Counted from the first letter of the stretch, positions 53,311-61,341 are shown. The stretch: DNA of 64,000 nucleotides from Umezawaea sp049997955 (GCA_049997955.1 JAEBDY010000022.1:1-64000); one strand, 5' to 3'. A program made the numbers and translations. The notes: generated by a model from the sequence alone, not told the origin.

Positions 53311-53510
53311 AGTGGAAGCAGGAAAGCGGAAGCACACAACCCAGCCCGAGCCGCTGAAGCACAATCAGGCCCACGACCCCGACCAACCACGGCCCAGCGG
53401 AAGCACGCATCTGACCCGACGCAGCAAATCGGAAGCACGCAACCGACCCACCTGGCAAGCGGAAGCACGGCCTGGCCCGACCCGGCAAAGCGGAAGCACG
53501 CACCCGACCC
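53311..53510. repeat. Degenerate 31-bp tandem repeats (GGAAGCACGC)
   Basis: GGAAGCACG recurs at 53399, 53431, 53461 and 53492 (periods 32, 30 and 31), each followed by a variant of CNCGACCCGAC. Looser copies lie at 53314-53370. The same motif precedes the other composite element at 15157. Confidence 0.75.
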
Positions 53511-53530
53511 GACGCACTCCCCCTCCGCCG

Positions 53531-53623
53531 CCCCGATCCGAAGCGTCCTCAGCATTTTCCTTCGTTTGTCAAGGCATCTTTCCCGCCTTGACAAATCAAG
53601 GAAAATGATCGAGACAATTGCGC
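53531..53623. repeat. Composite intergenic element, copy 2 (covarying hairpin)
   Basis: A CCCCGATCCGAAGCG(T)CCTCA block (53531-53551) precedes a hairpin at 53553-53607. Its outer arms CATTTTCCTTCGTTT/AAATCAAGGAAAATG pair at 14 of 15 positions including one G-U. The inner stem GTCAAGGC/GCCTTGAC and loop ATCTTTCCC are identical to copy 1. GAGACAATTGCGC follows at 53611-53623. Position is between convergent genes. Confidence 0.85.
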
Positions 53624-53787
53624 GAGCGGGGTGGCGTAGGGGGAACCACCGCGACCTCTACGCGCGGGTCCGACGCCCCGTGGGCGATGGCTCCCAGCGA
53701 CCGCACGCAGCCGACTGCGACTTCCAGCGGCGGAGCAGCCGATGGCGGCTCCCGATCACCCCAGCGCTGGCCCGCCCCCGTCGTGCT

Positions 53788-53906
53788 GTGGCCGATTTGA
53801 CTCGGGGACCCCTTGATTTGACCCTTGATCGGGCTAAAAGGGCAGTCCCGAAAGCCTGCCCGATCACCAATTTTAAGGGTCAAATCCCCCGAGTAAAATC
53901 GGCCAC
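53788..53906. repeat. 119-bp stepped inverted repeat
   Basis: Three blocks on the left (GTGGCCGATTTGACTCGGGG, GATTTGACCCTT, GATCGGGC) are matched in order by complementary blocks on the right, with different short spacers between them. GATTTGAC is also repeated directly on the left arm. It could be a small non-autonomous transposable element or a structured RNA. The stretch 53624-53787 holds nothing I can support. Confidence 0.8.
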
Positions 53907-53935
53907 GTCTGCGGCTGTGGCTTCAGGTTGGTGGT

Positions 53936-54047
53936 GGGTCGCCACTTGCGTTGGATCAGTGCAGGGTCACCACTTGCGTCCGGTCAGTGGTGGATCACCA
54001 CTTGCTTCCGGTCAGTCGGCAGTGGGTCGTCAGTCCGTTCGGTCAAC
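53936..54047. repeat. 28-bp direct repeats
   Basis: Three consecutive 28-bp units (53936, 53964 and 53992) share GGRTCRCCACTTGC then YGGTCAGT; a decayed fourth begins near 54024. There are no spacers between units. Confidence 0.75.
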
Positions 54048-54080
54048 GTCGGCTCGCCTGCTCGTATTCGGCACTTCTGG

Positions 54081-55256
54081 TCAGCTCTTCAAAACGCTGG
54101 CTGATCGTCGGTCCAGCAGCGCTCCGGTTCCCGCGATCAGCACCCCTGCCGCTCCCGTGGCCGCGAATCCCCACCCTGCCGCCGAGTGGTCGATCACGAA
54201 CCCCGCCAGCGGTGCCCCCGCTGCCGCCCCGAGCGTGAACGCCGAGCCCTGCAACCCCATCGCCTCTCCCCGCACCAGCGCCGGTGTCAATCGCGTGATC
54301 ACTTCCCCCGTGCTCGCGATCACCGGTGCGGCGAGCATGTTGGCCGGGATCACCGCCGCCGCCAGCAGCCAGAGGTTGTCCGACGCGAGGCCCACCGGGA
54401 TCGCCAGCAGGCCGAGCGAAGCCATGAGCGCGCGGGGGGTGGGGGCTTTGACGAGGCCGCCGTAGACGAAGCCGCCGATCAGCGACGCCAGGCACATGAC
54501 CGTCACCAAGGCCCCGGTCCACTGGATCCGCCCCTGTTCCTGGAGCGCCGCGACCAGGGACACCTCCATCCCCGCCAGAACGAGGATCGCTCCGCAGGAC
54601 GTCACCAGCACGCCCAGCACCGGCGGCGTCAACCACTCGCGCCTCGGCGGGCGCTCTGCGGTGGTCGACTCCTCGTCGCTCCGGACGGGCGGGTCGGCGA
54701 TCCACAGCGCGATCCCGGCCGCGACCATCGCCGCGCCGACCGTCCACAGCGCTACGCGGCTGGACGCGCTGGTGGTCAGCAGGACGCCCACCGCCGGGCC
54801 CGCCATGTACGCGACCTCGACGGCCATCGAGTCCATCGCGAGCGCCGTCCGCCGCTGGTCGACGGGTGCCAGCGCGGTCAGCACCTGGCGGCCGATGGAC
54901 ATCACCGGGAGGATCGTGAGGCCGGTCAGGAAGGACGTGACCAGCAGCACCGGGTAGGACAGGGCCGGTGCGGTGAACCAGAACAAGCCCTCGGTGACGG
55001 TGCTCAGCACCACCACCGTGCGGAGTCCGCGGTGGTCGATGAGCCTGCCCATGAGCGGTGCGCCCAGTGCGATCCCGGCGGTGCTGGCCGTGCCGACCAG
55101 GCCCGCCGCGCCGTAGCCCTTGTCCAGCGCCAGCACCACGTGGAGCGTCAAGGTCATGCCGGACGCGGTGGTCGGGATCCTGGCCAGGAGCATCAGCAGC
55201 ATCGCCGACCGGATGCCGGGGAGGCGGAGCACGCTCAGGTAGTTAGCTGGGTTCAC
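54081..55256 (-). CDS. MFS transporter
   Basis: A 391-aa major facilitator protein with 12 predicted helices and a central loop with DEESTTAERPPRRE (about 195-210). The GRLIDHRGLRTVVVL loop between helices 2 and 3 is the usual MFS motif A equivalent. It probably exports a drug or metabolite by proton exchange. The GTG at 55256 faces the furA gene across an 84-bp gap. Confidence 0.87.
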   Translation of the reverse strand: MNPANYLSVLRLPGIRSAMLLMLLARIPTTASGMTLTLHVVLALDKGYGAAGLVGTASTAGIALGAPLMGRLIDHRGLRTVVVLSTVTEGLFWFTAPALSYPVLLVTSFLTGLTILPVMSIGRQVLTALAPVDQRRTALAMDSMAVEVAYMAGPAVGVLLTTSASSRVALWTVGAAMVAAGIALWIADPPVRSDEESTTAERPPRREWLTPPVLGVLVTSCGAILVLAGMEVSLVAALQEQGRIQWTGALVTVMCLASLIGGFVYGGLVKAPTPRALMASLGLLAIPVGLASDNLWLLAAAVIPANMLAAPVIASTGEVITRLTPALVRGEAMGLQGSAFTLGAAAGAPLAGFVIDHSAAGWGFAATGAAGVLIAGTGALLDRRSASVLKS

Positions 55257-55300
55257 GATCTCATCGTCCCCCGAGGGGTCAAGTCTTTAAACCATCGTTT

Positions 55301-55322
55301 TCTTGACTCATTCCAGTAAACG
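55301..55322 (+). promoter_or_regulatory. FurA box and -35 region of furA-katA
   Basis: TCTTGACTCATTCCAGTAAA closely matches the known mycobacterial FurA operator (TCTTGACTNATTCCAGAAAA). It includes a TTGACT -35 hexamer. It lies 19 bp before furA, so the regulator should repress its own operon until oxidised. Confidence 0.8.
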
Positions 55323-55340
55323 TGGTCACATGGACTGGCC

Positions 55341-55781
55341 ATGGCACCGGACCCCCGCGAGCTCCTCCGAGAAGCCGGACTGCGCGTCACCGCGCCCCGG
55401 CTGGCAGTCCTCGACTGGCTCGCCCGACACCCGCACGACACGGCCGAGCGCGTGGCCGAGGGCGTGCGGGAGCGGTTGGGGACGGTGTCCACGCAGGCCG
55501 TGTACGACGTGCTGAACACCTGTTCCCGCGCCAACCTGGTGCGCAGGATCGAGCCCGCCGGTCATCCGGCGAGGTTCGAGACGCGCACGGGTGACAACCA
55601 CCACCACCTGGTGTGCCGCCGCTGCGACCGCACCGTGGACGTCGACCGCGTGCACGGGGCGGCGCCCTGCCTCGAACCACCGAACTCGGCCGGTTTCACC
55701 GTCGACGAGGCAGAGGTGATCTTCTGGGGTCTCTGCGGTGACTGCCTGCGCCAACCACCGAACGAGGAGTCAAGAGCTTGA
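55341..55781 (+). CDS. furA: Fur-family peroxide-responsive repressor
   Basis: A 146-aa metal-dependent repressor of the FurA/CatR class. The winged helix (about 1-80) has LRVTAPRLAVLDWLARHPH and the recognition helix STQAVYDVLNTCSRANLV. The metal site GDNHHHLVCRRCD and the second Cys pair CGDC follow. It controls the catalase gene that it overlaps by 4 nt, and acts at the box at 55301. Confidence 0.92.
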   Translation: MAPDPRELLREAGLRVTAPRLAVLDWLARHPHDTAERVAEGVRERLGTVSTQAVYDVLNTCSRANLVRRIEPAGHPARFETRTGDNHHHLVCRRCDRTVDVDRVHGAAPCLEPPNSAGFTVDEAEVIFWGLCGDCLRQPPNEESRA

Positions 55782-57226
55782 CCGAACCGCGTCGCACCAC
55801 CAACAACGCCGGCATCCCGATCGCGAGCGACGACCACTCGCTGACGCTGGGCGCCAATGGGCCGATCCTGCTCCAGGACCACTACCTGATCGAGAAGAAC
55901 GCCCAGTTCAACCGCGAGCGCGTGCCGGAACGGGTGGTGCACGCCAAGGGTGGTGGCGCGTTCGGGCACTTCGAGACGACCGAGGACGTCAGCCGGTTCA
56001 CGAAGGCCGCGCTGTTCCAGCCGGGCGTGAAGACCGAGACCCTGCTGCGCTTCTCCACCGTCGCCGGTGAGCTGGGCTCGCCCGACACGTGGCGCGACCC
56101 GCGCGGGTTCGCGCTGAAGTTCTACACGACGGAGGGCAACTACGACCTCGTCGGCAACAACACCCCGGTGTTCTTCCTGCGCGACCCGATCAAGTTCCCG
56201 GACTTCATCCGCTCGCAGAAGCGCCGCGTCGACACCGGCCGCCGCGACCACGACATGCAGTGGGACTTCTGGACCCTCCAGCCGCAGACGGCGCACCAGG
56301 TCACCTGGCTGATGGGCGACCGGGGCATCCCGAAGACGTGGCGCCACCAGAACGGCTACGGCTCGCACACCTACCTGTGGGAGAACGCGGCGGGCGAGAA
56401 GTTCTGGGTGAAGTACCACTTCAAGACCGACCAGGGCATCGAGACGCTGACGTCGGACGAGGCCGCGCGGATCGCGGGCGAGGACGCCGACGCGCACCGC
56501 GCCGACCTGTGGCACGCCATCGAGCGCGGCGAGTTCCCGAGCTGGACCCTCAAGATCCAGGTCATGCCGTACGCGGAGGCCGAGAACTACCGGTTCAACC
56601 CGTTCGACCTGACCAAGGTGTGGCCGCACGGCGACTACCCGCTGATCACGGTCGGCAAGTTGACGCTGGACCGGAACCCGGCCGACTACTTCGCCGAGAT
56701 CGAGCAGTCCGCGTTCGAGCCCACCAACCTGGTGCCCGGCATCGGCACGTCCCCGGACAAGATGCTGATCGGCCGCATCTTCTCCTACCCGGACGCGCAC
56801 CGGTACCGCATCGGCGCGAACTACGCGCAGCTGCCGGTGAACCGGCCGAAGTCGCCGGTGAACTCGTACTCCAAGGACGGCGCGATGCGGTACGGCAACT
56901 CGGCCGACCCGGTGTACGCGCCCAACTCCTACAACGGCCCGCACGCCGACCCGGTCCGCGGCACCGAGGTGGCGACGGGCTACGGCGTCGAGGACGCGCC
57001 CGTGCGCGCGGCGTACAAGCTGCACGTCGAGGACGACGACTTCGGCCAGGCGGGCACGATGGTCCGCGAGGTCTTCACGCAGGAGCAGCGCGACCGCCTC
57101 GTGGAAACCGTGATCAGCCACGCGGGCAACGGCGTCTCCGAGCGGGTGCTGGAGCGCGTGTTCGAGTACTGGCGCAACATCGACAAGGAGACCGGCGACC
57201 GGATCGCCGCGGGCTTCGGCAAGTGA
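55778..57226 (+). CDS. katA: Catalase (monofunctional, heme)
   Basis: A 482-aa small-subunit clade 3 catalase. The catalytic histidine is H55 in RVVHAKGGGAFG, with the asparagine in NYDLVGNNTPVFF. The proximal heme tyrosine is in GRIFSYPDAHRYRIG. It breaks down hydrogen peroxide in the cytoplasm. TTG 55778 overlaps the furA stop (TTGA) and has a GAGGAG site, so its synthesis depends on furA translation. A catalase rather than catalase-peroxidase is paired here with FurA. Confidence 0.96.
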   Translation: MTEPRRTTNNAGIPIASDDHSLTLGANGPILLQDHYLIEKNAQFNRERVPERVVHAKGGGAFGHFETTEDVSRFTKAALFQPGVKTETLLRFSTVAGELGSPDTWRDPRGFALKFYTTEGNYDLVGNNTPVFFLRDPIKFPDFIRSQKRRVDTGRRDHDMQWDFWTLQPQTAHQVTWLMGDRGIPKTWRHQNGYGSHTYLWENAAGEKFWVKYHFKTDQGIETLTSDEAARIAGEDADAHRADLWHAIERGEFPSWTLKIQVMPYAEAENYRFNPFDLTKVWPHGDYPLITVGKLTLDRNPADYFAEIEQSAFEPTNLVPGIGTSPDKMLIGRIFSYPDAHRYRIGANYAQLPVNRPKSPVNSYSKDGAMRYGNSADPVYAPNSYNGPHADPVRGTEVATGYGVEDAPVRAAYKLHVEDDDFGQAGTMVREVFTQEQRDRLVETVISHAGNGVSERVLERVFEYWRNIDKETGDRIAAGFGK

Positions 57227-57243
57227 TCTGAGCACTCCCACCA

Positions 57244-57280
57244 CGCGGAACGGCCCCGGCGCGACCGGGGCCGTTCCGCG
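57244..57280. terminator. Terminator between katA and esterase gene
   Basis: A perfect 16-bp stem CGCGGAACGGCCCCGG/CCGGGGCCGTTCCGCG with a 5-nt loop; convergent genes on both sides. Confidence 0.9.
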
Positions 57281-57283
57281 CGG

Positions 57284-58372
57284 TCACGCGGTCTTCGGCA
57301 CGTCCTGGCGGGAGTTGGCCAGCGCCAGGCCGGTGCGCAGCGAGCCGACGGCCTCGGACACGGCCTCGCGGTAGATGCCGCCGAGGCCGAGGACGTTGGC
57401 GAAGCCGTGGAACAGGCCCTCGTGGCGGCGCAGCACGACCGGCACGCCCGCCTCGGCGAGCTTGGCCGCGAACGCCTCGCCCTCGTCGCGCAACGGGTCG
57501 AAGCCCGCGACCGCGAGGTAGGTGGGCGGGAGGGCGCTGAGGTCGTCGGCCAGCAGCACCGACAGGCGCGGGTCGACCCAGGACTCCTGCTCGGGGGCGT
57601 AGTGGTCGCGGAACCAGTCCATTTTGGCGTCGGTCAGGAAGAAGCCGTTGCCGAACAGGTCGCGGGACCGGCGGCGGGTCGAGGCGTCGACGGCCGGGTA
57701 GAGCAGCAGCAGGAACACCGGGGTCGGGCCACCGGCCCGCGCGGCGCGGAGCGCCGTCACAGCGGCCAGGTTGCCGCCCGCGCTGTCGCCGCCGAGGGCG
57801 ATGCGGTCGGGGTCGACGCGCAGGGCGGAGGCGTGCTCGACGGCCCACTCGAACGCGACCATCACGTCGTCGACGGCCGCCGGGAACGGGTGCTCGGGAG
57901 CGAGCCGGTAGTCGACGGCCAGGACGCGGACACCGGATTCGAGCGCGAGGAACCGGCACAGGTTGTCGTGGCTGTCGAGGTCGCCGCTGACCCAGCCGCC
58001 ACCGTGGTAGAAGATCAACAACGCTGAGTCGGGGGCCAGGCCGACGGGTTCGTAGACGCGGCCCGCGATCTGGCCGCCCTCGCGGGGGATGCGGACGGGC
58101 CGCACGGCGACGCCCTGCACGACCGGCCCGCACACCAGCGCGTTGCTCTGCGTCAGCGCGGCCCGGTTCTCCGCCGGGGAGGTCGTGTCCCACTCCTGGC
58201 CGGTGAGCTGCTGGAGCTTGAGCAGCAGCTGGGCGTCGGGGTGCAGCCGCTGGCCGTCGACCACGATCGGCTTTCCGGTGATCAGCCGCCGCACGGGCGC
58301 GGGCAGGCCGAAGGCGAACCGCAGGGCACCCGCGAGGACACCGACGGGGAGGGAATCGGCGAGCTTCGACAT
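57284..58372 (-). CDS. Alpha/beta hydrolase, HSL-family esterase
   Basis: A 362-aa hydrolase of the hormone-sensitive lipase group. The oxyanion hole is FYHGGGWVSGD, the nucleophile lies in GGDSAGGNLA, and the acid and histidine are in AGFDPLRDEG and GLFHGFANVLG. An N-terminal cap of about 100 residues covers the site. It would hydrolyse short or medium acyl esters. ATG 58372 was chosen, and 58390 (MGNICRMSK) is possible; neither has a strong ribosome binding site. Confidence 0.87.
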   Translation of the reverse strand: MSKLADSLPVGVLAGALRFAFGLPAPVRRLITGKPIVVDGQRLHPDAQLLLKLQQLTGQEWDTTSPAENRAALTQSNALVCGPVVQGVAVRPVRIPREGGQIAGRVYEPVGLAPDSALLIFYHGGGWVSGDLDSHDNLCRFLALESGVRVLAVDYRLAPEHPFPAAVDDVMVAFEWAVEHASALRVDPDRIALGGDSAGGNLAAVTALRAARAGGPTPVFLLLLYPAVDASTRRRSRDLFGNGFFLTDAKMDWFRDHYAPEQESWVDPRLSVLLADDLSALPPTYLAVAGFDPLRDEGEAFAAKLAEAGVPVVLRRHEGLFHGFANVLGLGGIYREAVSEAVGSLRTGLALANSRQDVPKTA

Positions 58373-58424
58373 GCGGCAGATGTTACCCATCAGTAGGCGA
58401 TGTGACGAGGGTCCCGACCGAGTG

Positions 58425-58446
58425 GACCTCCAGCGCACTGGAGGTC
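58425..58446. promoter_or_regulatory. Palindrome in divergent intergenic region
   Basis: GACCTCCAG-CGCA-CTGGAGGTC, a perfect 9-bp inverted repeat, lies between the divergent esterase and FMN reductase genes. It looks like an operator; no regulator gene is adjacent. Confidence 0.5.
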
Positions 58447-58492
58447 GTACGGTGCGGCGGTCCGGTTCGCGCAGGTGGAAGGATCTCTACGC

Positions 58493-59053
58493 ATGACGGT
58501 CACCGTGGTGGGCATCGGGGGTTCCATCCGCCCCAATTCGCAGTCCGAACGCGCGATGAGGATCGCGCTCTCGGGCGCGCGGGAAGCCGGTGCGCACACC
58601 GTCGAGGTGACCGGCCCCGACCTCGTGCTCCCGTTCTACGACCCGCACGTCCCGGACCGGCCGGACGCCGCCGCCCGGCTGGTGGAGGCGCTGCGCACCG
58701 CCGACGGCGTGGTGCTGGTGTCGCCCGGCTACCACGGCACGGTGTCCGGGCTGGTCAAGAACGCGCTCGACTACGTCGAGGACCTCCGCACCGACGAACG
58801 CCCCTACCTCACGGGCCGCGCGGTCGGCTGCGTCGCCGCGGCGCAGGGCTGGCAGGCCTCCGTCACCACGCTGACGGCGCTGCGCTCGATCGTGCACGCG
58901 CTGCGCGGCTGGCCGACGCCGCTGGGCGCGGCGGTGCACTCCGGCGACGTCACGTTCGACGCCGACGGCGGCTGCTCCGATGCCGCCGTGGCGGAGACGC
59001 TGCGGATCATCGGCCGCCAGGTCGCGGAGTTCGCCCTGTCGCAGTCGGGTTGA
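58493..59053 (+). CDS. NADPH-dependent FMN reductase
   Basis: A 186-aa flavodoxin-fold enzyme. GIGGSIRPNSQSERAM at the start is the FMN phosphate loop, and VLVSPGYHGTVSGLVKNALD is the family signature. It reduces FMN or quinones with NADPH, perhaps to feed a two-component monooxygenase. ATG 58493 has an AAGGA site. Confidence 0.88.
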   Translation: MTVTVVGIGGSIRPNSQSERAMRIALSGAREAGAHTVEVTGPDLVLPFYDPHVPDRPDAAARLVEALRTADGVVLVSPGYHGTVSGLVKNALDYVEDLRTDERPYLTGRAVGCVAAAQGWQASVTTLTALRSIVHALRGWPTPLGAAVHSGDVTFDADGGCSDAAVAETLRIIGRQVAEFALSQSG

Positions 59054-59183
59054 CGGTCGCACCTTCGGGTACGCCTCCGACAGGTGAGTTGCCACACCAC
59101 CGGGAGTCGAAGAGTGTTGCGGGGTGGTTACCAAGGAGTACAAAGCTCCGGAAACCACTGTCCAGCTCGAAGGGGAGCGTCAC

Positions 59184-59606
59184 ATGAACGTGCTCTACAC
59201 GGCCGAAGCGGTCGCCGTCGGTGAAGGTCGCAACGGCGAGATCCGCTCCTCGGACGGCGTGCTCGACGAGCTCGTCGCGATCCCCAAGGAGATGGGGGGT
59301 CCTGGTGGTGGCACGAACCCGGAGCAGCTCTTCGCCGCTGGTTACGCCGCGTGCTTCAACAGCGCGCTGCGTGCTTCGGCCCGCATCGCCAAGATCGAGA
59401 TCGGCGTGACCGAGGTGACCGCGAAGGTCGGCATCGGTCGTGTCGACGACGTTCCCGGCATGCACCTGACCGTCGACCTGGTAGCCCGCGTCGAGGGCGT
59501 CGAGCAGGCCGTGGCCGACAAGCTCGTCCACGAGGCGCACCAGCTGTGCCCGTACTCCAACGCGACTCGCGGCAACATCGAGGTGGCCGTTACCGCCACC
59601 GTCTGA
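59184..59606 (+). CDS. ohr: Organic hydroperoxide resistance protein (Ohr/OsmC)
   Basis: A 140-aa thiol peroxidase that reduces organic hydroperoxides. The peroxidatic C57 is in GYAACFNSAL and the resolving C122 in HQLCPYSNATRGN. ATG 59184 after AAGGGGAG gives the family N-terminus MNVLYTAEA. No OhrR repressor gene is next to it. The dps gene follows by 16 bp, in the same direction. Confidence 0.93.
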   Translation: MNVLYTAEAVAVGEGRNGEIRSSDGVLDELVAIPKEMGGPGGGTNPEQLFAAGYAACFNSALRASARIAKIEIGVTEVTAKVGIGRVDDVPGMHLTVDLVARVEGVEQAVADKLVHEAHQLCPYSNATRGNIEVAVTATV

Positions 59607-59622
59607 AGGAGGCGCTGAAGTC

Positions 59623-60099
59623 ATGCCCGTCAAGTCACCGATCAGTTCCCCGCTCGACCAAACGGCGAAGGACGCCGTCGCCGGAGTGCTGCAGAGCACC
59701 CTGGTCGATCTGATCGACCTGTCGTTGATCGCCAAGCAGGCGCACTGGAACGTCGTCGGCAAGAACTTCCGCAGCGTGCACCTCCAGCTCGACGAGCTGG
59801 TCGACCTCGCGCGGACCTACACCGACGAGGTCGCCGAGCGCGCGAGCGCACTGGGCATCTCGCCGAACGGCAAGGCGCGCACGGTCGCCGAGGGGTCCGT
59901 CCTGGACTTCCCGGAGGGCTGGCAGGACGAGGACACGGTGATCGCCACGATCGTCTCCGCCCTGGCCCAGCTCACCGAGCGGATGCGCTCGCGGATCGAG
60001 GCGACCGACGAGCCGGACCCGGTCACCCAGGACCTGATGATCGGGATCACCAAGCAGGTCGAGCAGGCGCACTGGATGTGGCAGGCCCAGCAGGCGTGA
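59623..60099 (+). CDS. dps: Dps-family ferroxidase
   Basis: A 158-aa four-helix protein that forms a 12-mer, oxidises and stores iron, and can coat DNA in stress. The ferroxidase residues are H41 (AKQAHWNVVG), H53 and the acidic pair in LQLDELV. It has no long Lys-rich tail. Its place directly after ohr, close to furA-katA, suggests an oxidative-stress group. Confidence 0.92.
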   Translation: MPVKSPISSPLDQTAKDAVAGVLQSTLVDLIDLSLIAKQAHWNVVGKNFRSVHLQLDELVDLARTYTDEVAERASALGISPNGKARTVAEGSVLDFPEGWQDEDTVIATIVSALAQLTERMRSRIEATDEPDPVTQDLMIGITKQVEQAHWMWQAQQA

Positions 60100-60104
60100 G
60101 GCCG

Positions 60105-60132
60105 CGGCCGCCGCGGACTCCCGCGGCGGCCG
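60105..60132. terminator. Terminator after dps
   Basis: A perfect 12-bp stem CGGCCGCCGCGG/CCGCGGCGGCCG with loop ACTC. Confidence 0.8.
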
Positions 60133-60138
60133 TCCTCG

Positions 60139-61341
60139 TCAGCTCAACAGCGCGACGGCCTGCTCCTCCAGGTCGCGCGCCGCGTCCACGTCGTCGGCGA
60201 GCCGGTCGAACAGCTCGCGCACGGCGTCGGGCGACGGTGGGTCCGCGGCCATCCTGGCCTCCAGCGCGTCCACCCGGTCGTTCAGCGCCCCCACCTGCTC
60301 GGCGCCCGCCGCGCCCTCGTGCAGCAGCAACCGCAGCCGCTCGGTCACCAGGTCGTCGTACTCGGCCAGCGCCGGGGTCGCCGACACGGCTCGGGCTGCC
60401 ACCCCCGACCACAGCGCACCGGCCGCGTCGAACAGCTCCGCCGCCTCCGGCCGTCCCACCTCGCGCAGGAACTCCGCGTACAGGGGCCGGGTGGCCGACG
60501 GGCCGCCGTGTTCGACTTCCAGGCAGTCGTGCAGCCGCCGCAGCGCGAAGAACAGCGCGCCGGGGTCCGCGTACCGCCGAGCCCACCCCTGCCTGCCCCT
60601 CGGATCGCGCAACTGCCCGGCCAGCCTCCGCATCCCGGAGAAGCCGAAGTTCACGTCGAAGTTGTTGCCCAGCACCGGACCGGTGAGGTGCGCGCACGTC
60701 GTGCGGATCGCGTCCTCGACGTCCGGCCGCCACCCCGCGCCGACGGTGACCATCTCGTGCCCCGACTTCTTGTCCGACGACCACGCGCCGAGGAAGTCCT
60801 GGAGCGGCAACGGGTTCGGCCGCACGCACTCGTCGTCGAGCAGCACGACGCCGTCCTCGACGCCGAGCACGCCCACCGGGTACGGCTCCGGACCCCACCG
60901 CCCGGTCAGCCCGTGCCACGGCAGCCTCGTCCGGTCGACCGTGCAGATCACCGGACCACCGCCCAACGCCTTCCGCAGCCCCGCCTCCGCCTTGCGGACC
61001 GACGTGGTGCGGCTGACCTCGTGCTCGATCCCGGCCCGCCGCAACGCCGCCGGGATGTACGGATCGGGGTGGTGCCGGGACACGATCGTCATCGTCGGGT
61101 GGTGCCCCGCGTACTCGAAGACGAAGTACATGAACCCGATGCCACCGGCCAGCCCGGCGAGCATCGGCTCGCTCGCCCGGCCGCCGAGGACGTTGCGCAG
61201 CAACGCCGACTCGTGCTGCGTGCCACCACCGGTCCGCACCGCCGACTCACCCAGCAGGTGGCGGCGGGCGGTGGAGTAGGACTCGCCGGTGCGGGCCATC
61301 CGGCCCCGCACGAGCTGCTTGAACGACTTCCGCTCGGTCAT
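60139..61341 (-). CDS. BtrH N-terminal domain / DUF4872-type protein
   Basis: A 400-aa protein. The first 30 residues (KSFKQLVRGRMARTGESYST then ARRHLL) are a basic motif seen at the front of various actinobacterial proteins. A BtrH-like cysteine-peptidase-fold domain follows (about 40-180), with GGIGFMYFVFEYAG, CTVDRTRLPWHGL and a VGVLGVEDGVVLLDD strand, then a helical C-terminal domain. BtrH in butirosin synthesis transfers an acyl group. The usual nucleophile position near residue 42 reads HESALLRN without a cysteine, so acyl-transfer chemistry is uncertain. No biosynthetic genes flank it. Confidence 0.65.
   Translation of the reverse strand: MTERKSFKQLVRGRMARTGESYSTARRHLLGESAVRTGGGTQHESALLRNVLGGRASEPMLAGLAGGIGFMYFVFEYAGHHPTMTIVSRHHPDPYIPAALRRAGIEHEVSRTTSVRKAEAGLRKALGGGPVICTVDRTRLPWHGLTGRWGPEPYPVGVLGVEDGVVLLDDECVRPNPLPLQDFLGAWSSDKKSGHEMVTVGAGWRPDVEDAIRTTCAHLTGPVLGNNFDVNFGFSGMRRLAGQLRDPRGRQGWARRYADPGALFFALRRLHDCLEVEHGGPSATRPLYAEFLREVGRPEAAELFDAAGALWSGVAARAVSATPALAEYDDLVTERLRLLLHEGAAGAEQVGALNDRVDALEARMAADPPSPDAVRELFDRLADDVDAARDLEEQAVALLS

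Noticed and set aside
53936..54047. CRISPR array
   Set aside because: The 28-bp units abut without spacers, are imperfect, and no cas gene is in the window.
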